Source: an uncultured Alphaproteobacteria bacterium
Lineage (GTDB): Bacteria; Pseudomonadota; Alphaproteobacteria; HIMB59; GCA-002718135
Assembly (NCBI GenBank): GCA_902517315.1
Contig: CABYBP010000034.1
Span: forward strand, 1-6,560
DNA: 6,560 nt
Direction of reading: 5' to 3'
Shown here piece by piece: positions 1-5,944 of the stretch; the first letter of the stretch is position 1; every line of letters begins with the position of its first letter. Under the pieces are notes generated by a model. That model saw only the letters and a program-made list of their open reading frames with translations. It was not told the origin of the DNA and did no database searches. A program made the translations under genes and the position numbers.

Positions 1-1
1 T

Positions 2-394
2 GATTACAAAATAATTAAATCGACTTTAGATGGAAGTATACAAAATCAGCCTAAAAATATTATTCTTTATGTAACTTCTAATAGAAGACATCTAATGCCT
101 AGAGATATGATAGAAAATGAAAGATCTTCTGCAATTCATATAGATGAAAGTGTTGAAGAAAAAATAAGTTTAAGTGATCGTTTTGGTTTATGGATTGGTT
201 TTCATAATATTTCTCAAAATGATTTTGTTCAAATAATTTTTAAGTATTGTAAAAAATTTAAACTACCCTTTAGTGAAAATACTGAAAAAGAAGCGATTAA
301 ATGGAGCTTGCAAAGAGGAAACAGAACGGGCAGATCAGCATGGCAATTTATTATCAACTATGCAGCTGAAAATAATCAAAAAATAGATTTTTAA
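2..394 (+). CDS. DUF815-family AAA+ ATPase, C-terminal part (5' end outside window)
   Basis: Only the last 130 residues are present. The frame is open from base 2, and the first in-window ATG (95) lies inside the conserved core, so it is not the start. What is seen: a strand ending in YVTSNRRHLMPRD, which is the sensor-1 region of this family, followed by ENERSSAIH, a SLSDRFGLWIGFH block, and a C-terminal GRSAWQF segment that looks like the sensor-2 helix. These blocks in this order are characteristic of DUF815 (PF05673), a family of predicted cytoplasmic AAA+ ATPases of unknown cellular role that is common in Proteobacteria. The Walker A and B motifs would lie upstream, outside the window. 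The gene ends one base before the stop of the convergent FKBP-rhodanese gene. Family assignment is strong; function is unknown. Confidence 0.9.
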   Translation, partial: DYKIIKSTLDGSIQNQPKNIILYVTSNRRHLMPRDMIENERSSAIHIDESVEEKISLSDRFGLWIGFHNISQNDFVQIIFKYCKKFKLPFSENTEKEAIKWSLQRGNRTGRSAWQFIINYAAENNQKIDF

Positions 395-395
395 C

Positions 396-1118
396 TTATT
401 CAAAATCAAAATTTATTTCATCTAAACCTGATACACCGTCCTTTAAGTGATAAATATTTGTTTGATTTAGTTGCTCAACAAATCCATTAGCTAAAATTGA
501 AGATATGTCTCCATTTTGGCTTATAAAAATAACTTTTTCTCCTATTTCAACATTTTCTTTATAGATTTCAAAAAAATTTGGGAAAAAATTCCCATTTTTA
601 TCAAATGCTGTTATCTGAATAGCTCCTGGTATTTTAGTTTTATTAGTTATTTGATCTTCATTTCTAATATCTATAATTTTAAAATTATCAGTCATGGCTA
701 ATTTTAATTGTTGACCATCTATTTCCTTATACCCAGGAGGAATTACTTTTATTAATTCAATATCAAAAATAAGATTTGATTTTGGTGGAATTAAACTGCC
801 TGCACCACTTTCTCCATAAGCTAATTGATGAGGAATAAAGATTGTTCTTTTTCCACCCTCTTTCATGCCAAGTAACCCTGTCTCCCAACCTAGGATTACT
901 TTTCTTACACCTATTTGAAAATCAAAAAATTGCCCTCTATCGTAAGAACTATCAAAAACTGAATTGTCTTCTAGTCTACCTATGTAATGAACTGATAATT
1001 TTGAGTGATTTTTTACTTCTAAACCATTTCCTATAGTTTCATTTAAAATTTTAACTTCGTTAGAATAAGATTTATAGCTAAAAAACAAAAAAAATAAAAA
1101 TAAAATAATTTTAACCAT
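396..1118 (-). CDS. Exported FKBP-type peptidyl-prolyl isomerase fused to a rhodanese-like domain
   Basis: The 240-residue protein has three parts. Residues 1-19 are a very hydrophobic Phe/Leu-rich signal peptide or anchor, so a periplasmic location is inferred. Residues about 22-126 are an FKBP domain. Pocket residues are retained: Y45, F55-D56, F65, V74-I75, W78, Y101 and the IPP loop at 110-112, so cis-trans prolyl isomerase activity is plausible. Residues about 132-235 resemble a rhodanese domain: D150-I-R152, IPGAI at 163-167 and a DG turn near 228. At the active-site loop the family's Cys is replaced by S200 (SQNGDIS instead of CxxGxRS), so sulfurtransferase activity is unlikely. It is the last gene of a minus-strand unit. 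Its ATG overlaps the TAA of the upstream permease by one base (TAATG), and an AAAGGA ribosome site precedes it, so translational coupling is likely. A role in periplasmic folding is inferred; clients are unknown. Confidence 0.88.
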   Translation of the reverse strand: MVKIILFLFFLFFSYKSYSNEVKILNETIGNGLEVKNHSKLSVHYIGRLEDNSVFDSSYDRGQFFDFQIGVRKVILGWETGLLGMKEGGKRTIFIPHQLAYGESGAGSLIPPKSNLIFDIELIKVIPPGYKEIDGQQLKLAMTDNFKIIDIRNEDQITNKTKIPGAIQITAFDKNGNFFPNFFEIYKENVEIGEKVIFISQNGDISSILANGFVEQLNQTNIYHLKDGVSGLDEINFDFE

Positions 1119-1996
1119 TAATTAATTTCCTTTAATTGTTTAATTTGTGAAGGTAATGAAATAATTCCACTTAACACTATGAATATTGCTCCAATATATG
1201 CATATAAATTCATATATTCATTAAATATAAATATTCCAACTAAAGATGACCACAATACCTGGAGGTAAACTAAACTAAATACTGAGGCATAATGTTTTTG
1301 TGCAATCTTAAATGCAGTAGTTGCAAAAAACATTGCTGAATTAATAAATAATGCAGCAGTTGATATTAAAAAAAATTCAAAAAGAGTTACTTGTAATGGA
1401 TTAATTAAGAATAAAGGTATTGAAATAAAGTGAACAAAAAAACCACCATAAAGGAAGTATCCAATATTCGTAGTTGCATGATCATATTTATTTACAATAA
1501 ATGTTGTTACTGTAATTAAGAATACCCCAATAAGTACAATTAAGTAATAAATATTAAAACTTTCAAATCCCGGCTGTATAACAAATAATACTCCTAAGAA
1601 ACCAATGAACAAGGATATGTATGTTAAAAGATTTAATTTTTCATTAAGTAAAAAAATAGCAAATATTGTCCCCATCAATGGGGCAGTCATATTTAATGTT
1701 GTGAATTCTGGAAGTTTAATTTGTTTAAGTGTTATAAAGGCAATAAAAGGCAAAGGAATATTTAAAAAACCTCTGATAATGGGTGGAAAATAATTAGTGC
1801 ATTTAATATTTTTTTTCAAAGCTCCATTAATAAATAAATATAACGGGAAACATAAAAAAATGGGTATTCCATAAAAAATAAAATGATAAAATTTTATATC
1901 TGTTTGAGATAGATAGTTAATTATTGCGTCATTTATTACGAAAAAAATTCCAGCAAAAAACAAAAGGATTGAAGAATAAATTATACTTTTTTTCAT
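1118..1996 (-). CDS. EamA/DMT-superfamily permease (tandem copy B)
   Basis: A 292-residue integral membrane protein with about ten hydrophobic segments arranged as two EamA repeats, the normal size and layout for 10-TMS drug/metabolite transporters. The end of the first repeat shows the family pattern: LPEFTTLNM, then AIFLLNEKLN, then GFLGVLFVIQPGF at about 132-144. The second repeat ends FNEYMNLYAYIGAIFIVLSG followed by a basic tail. It is an end-to-end paralogue of the permease just upstream (2017-2892), with a 20-base gap between them, and both begin with a similar FFVI-D-IIN stretch in TM1. No clear Shine-Dalgarno precedes its ATG. Its stop overlaps the start of the FKBP-rhodanese gene. 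Substrate and direction cannot be read from sequence; the family moves amino acids, nucleosides, S-adenosylmethionine and other metabolites across the inner membrane. Confidence 0.9.
   Translation of the reverse strand: MKKSIIYSSILLFFAGIFFVINDAIINYLSQTDIKFYHFIFYGIPIFLCFPLYLFINGALKKNIKCTNYFPPIIRGFLNIPLPFIAFITLKQIKLPEFTTLNMTAPLMGTIFAIFLLNEKLNLLTYISLFIGFLGVLFVIQPGFESFNIYYLIVLIGVFLITVTTFIVNKYDHATTNIGYFLYGGFFVHFISIPLFLINPLQVTLFEFFLISTAALFINSAMFFATTAFKIAQKHYASVFSLVYLQVLWSSLVGIFIFNEYMNLYAYIGAIFIVLSGIISLPSQIKQLKEIN
1128..1133 (-). promoter_or_regulatory. Ribosome binding site (AAAGGA) for the FKBP-rhodanese gene
   Basis: Read on the minus strand, AAAGGA lies 9 bases before the ATG at 1118, inside the last codons of the upstream permease. 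It is the clearest Shine-Dalgarno-like site in the window. Most other starts here have only A/T-rich leaders. It supports the 1118 start and coupling with the overlapping upstream stop codon. Confidence 0.5.
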
Positions 1997-2016
1997 AAAT
2001 TTATTTTAGATAGAGA

Positions 2017-2892
2017 TTATAAACCCTTAAGTTGTTTTCTTTGAGCTTGAAGAGATAGAATACCACTTAAAACAATTAAAACAGCTCCTAATAATGCAAA
2101 AAAATTAAGATATTCATTAAAAAATATAATACCGATCAATAATGACCACAATATTTGTAAATAAAATAGAGCAAAAATAGATGAAAAATGATTTTGAGAA
2201 TTTTGAAAAGCGTATGTTACCAAATAAACACCTAGTAGAGCAATTAAACCTGCAATTGAAGAAATAAACATTAATTGGTAATTTATTAATGGATCAAATA
2301 AAAATAAAACAAATGAAACCAAAGTGATAGGAATAAAACCATAGATAAAAAATCCTAGAGTGGTTGTTATACTAGAATATTTATTGGCTAAGAAGCTTTG
2401 TAAGGCCAATGTGAATGCACCATAAATAGGAAATAAATAATAAAAACTAAAATCTTGAAAACCAGGTTGAATAATAAATATAACACCAATAAATCCTAAA
2501 AAAATTGCAGTAATTGAAAAAATATTAATTTTTTCTTTTAAAAAAAATATCGCAAAAATTGAGCCTAATATTGGAGAAATCATATTTAATGTCGTCCATT
2601 CAGGTAACGATATATTCTGTAAACTTAAAAAAAGCATATATGGCAAAGGCAAAAATAGAAACCCTCTAAATATTAAAACTGAATAGTTCGAAGATCTTAG
2701 ATAAGTTTTTATTCTCCCAGTAAGGTATAAGTAGATTATTATTACAACCAACCATAGACTTGTATAAAACGTATGATGGTAAAATTTAAATTTGATATCC
2801 GTTAGATGATTGATTATACCGTCATGTATTACAAAAAAACTTCCACCTAGTATCAAGGCAAAAGAGCAATATAAAATTTTTTTATTAATCAT
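2017..2892 (-). CDS. EamA/DMT-superfamily permease (tandem copy A)
   Basis: A 291-residue polytopic membrane protein. Approximate membrane segments are 6-28, 43-58, 72-91, 101-117, 124-142, 149-167, 178-198, 206-227, 236-258 and 262-281, making two five-helix EamA repeats. Family hallmarks are RGFLFLPLPY at the start of TM3, LPEWTTLNM before TM4, FFLKEKIN after it, GFIGVIFIIQPGF in TM5, and FFNEYLNFFALLGAVLIVLSG in TM9-10 (quoted in part: the FNEYLN and LIVLSG elements are the anchor points). A basic QRKQLKGL tail suggests a cytoplasmic C-terminus. It aligns along its whole length with the next gene (1118-1996) with almost no gaps, indicating a tandem duplication. It is the first gene of a probable three-gene leftward unit. 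The start is an ATG with an A/T-rich leader lacking a clear Shine-Dalgarno. Substrate unknown. Confidence 0.9.
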   Translation of the reverse strand: MINKKILYCSFALILGGSFFVIHDGIINHLTDIKFKFYHHTFYTSLWLVVIIIYLYLTGRIKTYLRSSNYSVLIFRGFLFLPLPYMLFLSLQNISLPEWTTLNMISPILGSIFAIFFLKEKINIFSITAIFLGFIGVIFIIQPGFQDFSFYYLFPIYGAFTLALQSFLANKYSSITTTLGFFIYGFIPITLVSFVLFLFDPLINYQLMFISSIAGLIALLGVYLVTYAFQNSQNHFSSIFALFYLQILWSLLIGIIFFNEYLNFFALLGAVLIVLSGILSLQAQRKQLKGL

Positions 2893-2948
2893 TAATTTAA
2901 CTATTTAGGGATTGTGTGAATATAAAAAGTACTTATATTGATAGTCTA
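2893..2948. promoter_or_regulatory. Divergent intergenic region with possible weak promoters
   Basis: This 56-base gap separates the leftward permease unit from the rightward acylphosphatase gene, so promoters for both should lie in or near it. On the plus strand TATATT at 2934-2939 could be a -10 box, with a poor -35 candidate (TTGTGT, 2912-2917). It would start transcription almost at the ATG at 2949. On the minus strand AATATA at 2919-2924 reads TATATT and would give a leader of about 20 bases for the permease. In DNA this A/T-rich such hexamers arise by chance, so the exact boxes are weak; only the need for a divergent promoter region is well founded. Confidence 0.3.
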
Positions 2949-3245
2949 ATGAATACAAATGAAATAAAAACCTACCGTTTAATAATAAAAGGAAAAGTTC
3001 AAGGTGTTGGATTTAGGCACTGGTTCAGTGATTTAGCTATTTCTTTAGGATTAAATGGATACATACAAAATAAAGAAAGTAAAGACGAAGTAGAAGCTAT
3101 TATTCAGGGGGACATGCAAAGTATTCTTTCTATAACAGAGAAAGCAAAAGATGGTCCTTCACTTGCTTTAGTTGAAGGAGTTATTCCTAACAGTATTATA
3201 AGTAATGTTAAGTATTCAGGTTTTATAGTTAAGTACGAAACTTAA
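2949..3245 (+). CDS. acyP: Acylphosphatase
   Basis: A 98-residue single-domain cytoplasmic enzyme of normal family length that hydrolyses carboxyl-phosphate bonds in acylphosphates such as acetyl phosphate or carbamoyl phosphate. The phosphate-binding loop GKVQGVGFR is at 15-23, with the catalytic arginine R23 and the catalytic asparagine N41 (GYIQN), the same numbering as in the human enzyme. The C-terminal strand GFIVKYET fits the family's GF...Y ending. The usual DG after N41 is replaced by a slightly longer ESKD turn. ATG 2949 was chosen because it places the core at the normal distance from the N-terminus. An in-frame GTG at 2916 (109 residues), preceded by a weak AGGG, is an alternative that would leave only 23 bases to the divergent gene. 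The TAA stop overlaps the convergent aminotransferase stop on the other strand. Confidence 0.9.
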   Translation: MNTNEIKTYRLIIKGKVQGVGFRHWFSDLAISLGLNGYIQNKESKDEVEAIIQGDMQSILSITEKAKDGPSLALVEGVIPNSIISNVKYSGFIVKYET

Positions 3246-4576
3246 TTAAAAACTTGCTTTATAGTTTTATGAAGAGAATCAAATATTTCATCAATTTGTT
3301 TTTTAGTAATTATAAATTGAGGACACAAAACAATAGCAGGACCTAAAGGTCTACAAATTAATCCATTATCAATTGATAAATTAGCAACTTTATCTCCCAT
3401 GTTAAGGTGACCTTCAAATGGTTCTTTTGTATCTTTATTTTTTACCATCTCTAATGCAGCCATAAGACCTACACCTCTAGTTTCTCCAATGTGTTCATAA
3501 TTATTAAATTCATTTAATCTTTCAAAAAAATAGGGTTCCATCAATTTTACATTATCTAATAAACCCTCATTCATAATTACATCTATTGCTTTCAAAGCAA
3601 TTGCACATCCAACAGGATGACCACCAGCTGTAAAACCATGTGGAAATTCTTCTGCTTCTTCTGATACTTCAACAAATTTATCTGAAAATTCTTTATTAAC
3701 AATAACTGCTCCCATAGGAAAGTACCCAGCTGTTAAACATTTAGATGAAATAATTATATCTGGTTTGATATTGTATGTATAACAGCCCCATAAATTTCCA
3801 GTTCTACCAAATCCACAAATTACTTCATCTGCAATAAAAGGAATATTATATTTTTTTAATATAGGCTGAACTAAATCAAAATACGATTTTGAAGGAGGAA
3901 TACAGCCACCTGCACCTTGAACAGGTTCTGCAACAAAACCCGCGATGGTTTCTGGATCCTCTTTGATGATTTTTTCTTCTAAATTTTTAGCCATCCTAAG
4001 AGAAAATTCTTCTTCCGTTTCATTCTCTAATCCATATTTCCAATAATGAGGACACTCAATATGAATAAATTCTTCTGATGGTAAGCCAAACTCTTTATTG
4101 TATGGTTTTGCTGTCATTGAAGAGGCTGCTAAAGTAACTCCGTGATAACCATTAATTCTTGTAATAATTTTTCGTCTATTTGGCTTTCCAATTCTTGCAT
4201 TTAACATCCATAACATTTTAACCATAGTATCGTTTGCTTCAGATCCTGAATTACAAAAGAATACACGACCTTCATCAAAAGGTGATACTTCAATAATTTT
4301 TTCAGATAATTGCAATGTTTCTTCCGACAATCTTCCAAATAAAGAATGATAACCAGCAAATTTTTCATACTGTTTTTTTGCAACTTCAATTAATCCAGAA
4401 TGGTCAAAACCAGCACATTGATTCCATAAACCTGAATTTGCATCTAGATATTTACTACCTTTAGTATCGTAAACATATATTCCTTTTCCATAAGAAATAA
4501 CTAATGGACCTCTTTCATTTAATGACTTCAAGTCAGTAAAACCATATAAATAGCTAGAAGTATTTCTTTGTAACAT
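3242..4576 (-). CDS. Class III PLP-dependent aminotransferase, omega-amine:pyruvate transaminase-like
   Basis: A 444-residue fold-type I enzyme of full family length that transfers an amino group from an amine or omega-amino acid to a keto acid, probably pyruvate, in the cytoplasm. Visible elements: DANSGLWN at 45-52 with substrate-pocket W51; the phosphate-binding NSGSEANDT at 109-117; Y144-H145-G146, where Y144 stacks on PLP; AEPVQGAGG at 216-224; D250-E251-V252, where D250 pairs with the pyridine nitrogen; the SSKCLTAG block with Schiff-base lysine K279; HGFTAGGHP at 313-321; and CRPLG with carboxylate-binding R409. The whole sequence tracks the Vibrio fluvialis amine transaminase, as I recall it, with a constant six-residue offset. 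Relatives act on putrescine, taurine, beta-alanine or aryl-amines, so the substrate is uncertain. It is divergent from a DMT permease 24 bases away and convergent with the acylphosphatase gene. No clear Shine-Dalgarno is seen before the ATG. Confidence 0.92.
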   Translation of the reverse strand: MLQRNTSSYLYGFTDLKSLNERGPLVISYGKGIYVYDTKGSKYLDANSGLWNQCAGFDHSGLIEVAKKQYEKFAGYHSLFGRLSEETLQLSEKIIEVSPFDEGRVFFCNSGSEANDTMVKMLWMLNARIGKPNRRKIITRINGYHGVTLAASSMTAKPYNKEFGLPSEEFIHIECPHYWKYGLENETEEEFSLRMAKNLEEKIIKEDPETIAGFVAEPVQGAGGCIPPSKSYFDLVQPILKKYNIPFIADEVICGFGRTGNLWGCYTYNIKPDIIISSKCLTAGYFPMGAVIVNKEFSDKFVEVSEEAEEFPHGFTAGGHPVGCAIALKAIDVIMNEGLLDNVKLMEPYFFERLNEFNNYEHIGETRGVGLMAALEMVKNKDTKEPFEGHLNMGDKVANLSIDNGLICRPLGPAIVLCPQFIITKKQIDEIFDSLHKTIKQVFN

Positions 4577-4600
4577 ATCAGTTAATTATTTTTTTTTATA
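4577..4600. promoter_or_regulatory. 24-base divergent promoter region with a nine-T tract
   Basis: This is all the non-coding DNA between the start codons of the aminotransferase (-) and the third DMT permease (+). It contains a run of nine T (4589-4597) followed by ATA. On the minus strand TATAAA (4595-4600) is a possible -10 box for the aminotransferase, giving a leader of roughly ten bases. No -35 is recognisable. Promoters for both genes must overlap the neighbouring coding sequence. The individual box is a weak call. Confidence 0.25.
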
Positions 4601-5494
4601 ATGAAAAGCAAGATTTTATTTTCAGTTGGGACGATCGGTGTACTTTTTATGATGGCTGGCCAATTATCATTCTCTATAAATGATAGTTATGTCAAACTTG
4701 TTGTAAAAAAAATAGGTGATGACAATTCATTATATTCTGTAATTTTTCTAAGAGGTTTAGTTACCTCTAGCCTATTAGGTTTGTATTTAATATTTTTTGA
4801 AAAAAAGAATTTAATTAAAATACTTTCAATCAAAAGTTTTCATATAAGGGGTTTGTATGAAGTATTAACGGCATTATTTTTCTTAGTTGGATTAATATTG
4901 CTTCCAATTTCTGAAGTTTATACGCTTTTAATGACTAATCCTTTTTTTGTAACAATTTTTGCTTTTCTTTTTTTGAAAGAGAAAGTTGGAATAAGAAGAT
5001 GGTGCGCAGTTTTAATTGGCTTCTTAGGTGTGCTAGTTGTTGTAAATCCACAAAATTTTCAATTTAATTATCTTTTAATACTACCTATTTTAGCTGCTAT
5101 TTTTTTGACTATTAGAGATATTGCTACAAAAAGTTTAGCAACTAAATCAAATAGTGTTGAAATTACATTTGTGACTGCTTTGTTGATTACTGGGTTTGCG
5201 GGGTTGGGTTCAATAATTTTTGGTTATCAAGTAAGTAGTGAAGATGTAAATTATATTCTTGTTTCTAGTATATTTGTTTTATTTGGATATTTATTTTCAG
5301 TGTTAACAGTTTTTTATGCCCCACTCTCATTAACAGCATCAGCAAGATATAGTGTTATTATATTTGGTATGATTTTTGGATATTTAATATTAGGTGAAAC
5401 TCCAACTTATAATATGATTATAGGCGCTATAATTATTACATTAAGTGGCTTATTTGTTATTAAAAGAGAAAAAGAAATAGGAAAAATAAAATAA
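4601..5494 (+). CDS. EamA/DMT-superfamily permease (third, different subgroup)
   Basis: A 297-residue inner-membrane protein with about ten hydrophobic helices in two EamA repeats. TM1 contains FSINDSYVK, the typical N-terminal repeat opening. The first repeat ends with LPISEVYTLLMTNPFFV, FLKEKVGIRRW and GFLGVLVVVNP (about 99-147), and the second with YLILGETPTYNMIIGAIII and LSGLFVIKREKE. This LPxxEV...NPxF version is the common proteobacterial RhaT/EamA type and differs clearly from the TTLNM version of the tandem pair at 1118-2892, so it is not a recent copy of them. It is divergent from the omega-transaminase-like gene, which hints at shared expression and perhaps a related substrate (an amine or amino acid), but nothing in the sequence proves this. 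The start is an ATG with a T-rich leader and no Shine-Dalgarno. It ends four bases before the convergent peroxiredoxin stop. Confidence 0.9.
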   Translation: MKSKILFSVGTIGVLFMMAGQLSFSINDSYVKLVVKKIGDDNSLYSVIFLRGLVTSSLLGLYLIFFEKKNLIKILSIKSFHIRGLYEVLTALFFLVGLILLPISEVYTLLMTNPFFVTIFAFLFLKEKVGIRRWCAVLIGFLGVLVVVNPQNFQFNYLLILPILAAIFLTIRDIATKSLATKSNSVEITFVTALLITGFAGLGSIIFGYQVSSEDVNYILVSSIFVLFGYLFSVLTVFYAPLSLTASARYSVIIFGMIFGYLILGETPTYNMIIGAIIITLSGLFVIKREKEIGKIK

Positions 5495-5498
5495 AAAT

Positions 5499-5942
5499 TT
5501 ACTGATCCTTACAAAAATTATAAACTTCTTCCACATGGCCTTTAACTTTAACTTTATTCCAAGAATTTAGAATTTTTCCATTTTTATCAATTACAAATGT
5601 AGATCTATCTATTCCAAAGTATTTTCTGCCATACATAGATTTTTCTATCCAAATACCTAGTTTATCACAATTTTTCCCATCATCTGAACCTAATGGATAT
5701 TTTAATTTATATTTTTCAGAAAATTTCTTGTTTCGATCAACAGGATCTTTAGAAGCTCCTATTACGTCAAAGCCAATTTTATTAAACTTTGTAAGATATT
5801 TTTGAAAGTCAGCAACTTCTACTGAGCATCCTCCAGTTAATGCTTTTGGATAAAAGAATAAAACTGTTTTATTTTTTAATTTAGAAGAATCAAACTCATC
5901 TTCATTTGTTAACTGAAGTTTTATCTTAGGAATTTTTTTCAT
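5499..5942 (-). CDS. bcp: Bcp/PrxQ-type thiol peroxidase (peroxiredoxin)
   Basis: A 147-residue thioredoxin-fold peroxidase, slightly shorter at the N-terminus than the roughly 155-residue E. coli Bcp, that should reduce hydrogen peroxide and organic hydroperoxides in the cytoplasm. The catalytic PxxxTxxC motif is present as P32-KAL-T36-GG-C39, with peroxidatic cysteine C39 and supporting R113 in DRSTFVID. The usual TPGCT is TGGCS here, and the resolving cysteine five residues on, typical of E. coli Bcp, is alanine (A44). Other cysteines are C92, which aligns with E. coli C99 in the SDDGKNCDKLGIW block, and C144. The enzyme may therefore work as a 1-Cys peroxiredoxin or with another resolving partner. 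Its ATG lies two bases after the stop of the GTP cyclohydrolase II gene, so the two are very probably co-transcribed. Confidence 0.9.
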   Translation of the reverse strand: MKKIPKIKLQLTNEDEFDSSKLKNKTVLFFYPKALTGGCSVEVADFQKYLTKFNKIGFDVIGASKDPVDRNKKFSEKYKLKYPLGSDDGKNCDKLGIWIEKSMYGRKYFGIDRSTFVIDKNGKILNSWNKVKVKGHVEEVYNFCKDQ

Positions 5943-5944
5943 AA

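Noticed and set aside
95..394. A complete 99-residue protein starting at 95
   Set aside because: The frame is open from base 2 and the conserved TSNRRHL block of DUF815 lies before the ATG; this is a truncated larger gene.
516..1036. Two plus-strand open frames (516-701 and 842-1036) opposite the FKBP-rhodanese gene
   Set aside because: They lie antisense within a gene with strong domain matches, their translations have no recognisable family features, and they look like shadows caused by low-complexity A/T-rich codons.
1605..1793. Plus-strand open frame opposite the downstream permease
   Set aside because: Antisense to a well-supported membrane protein gene; no start signal or domain.
4201..4389. 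Second minus-strand frame inside the aminotransferase gene
   Set aside because: Fully overlaps the PLP-enzyme coding sequence, which has conserved motifs across this stretch; the alternative translation is meaningless.
4597..4602. Perfect TATAAT on the plus strand as a -10 box for the third permease
   Set aside because: It overlaps the ATG itself, so transcription would begin inside the gene and the next Met would cut off the first membrane helix. Probably chance in A/T-rich DNA.
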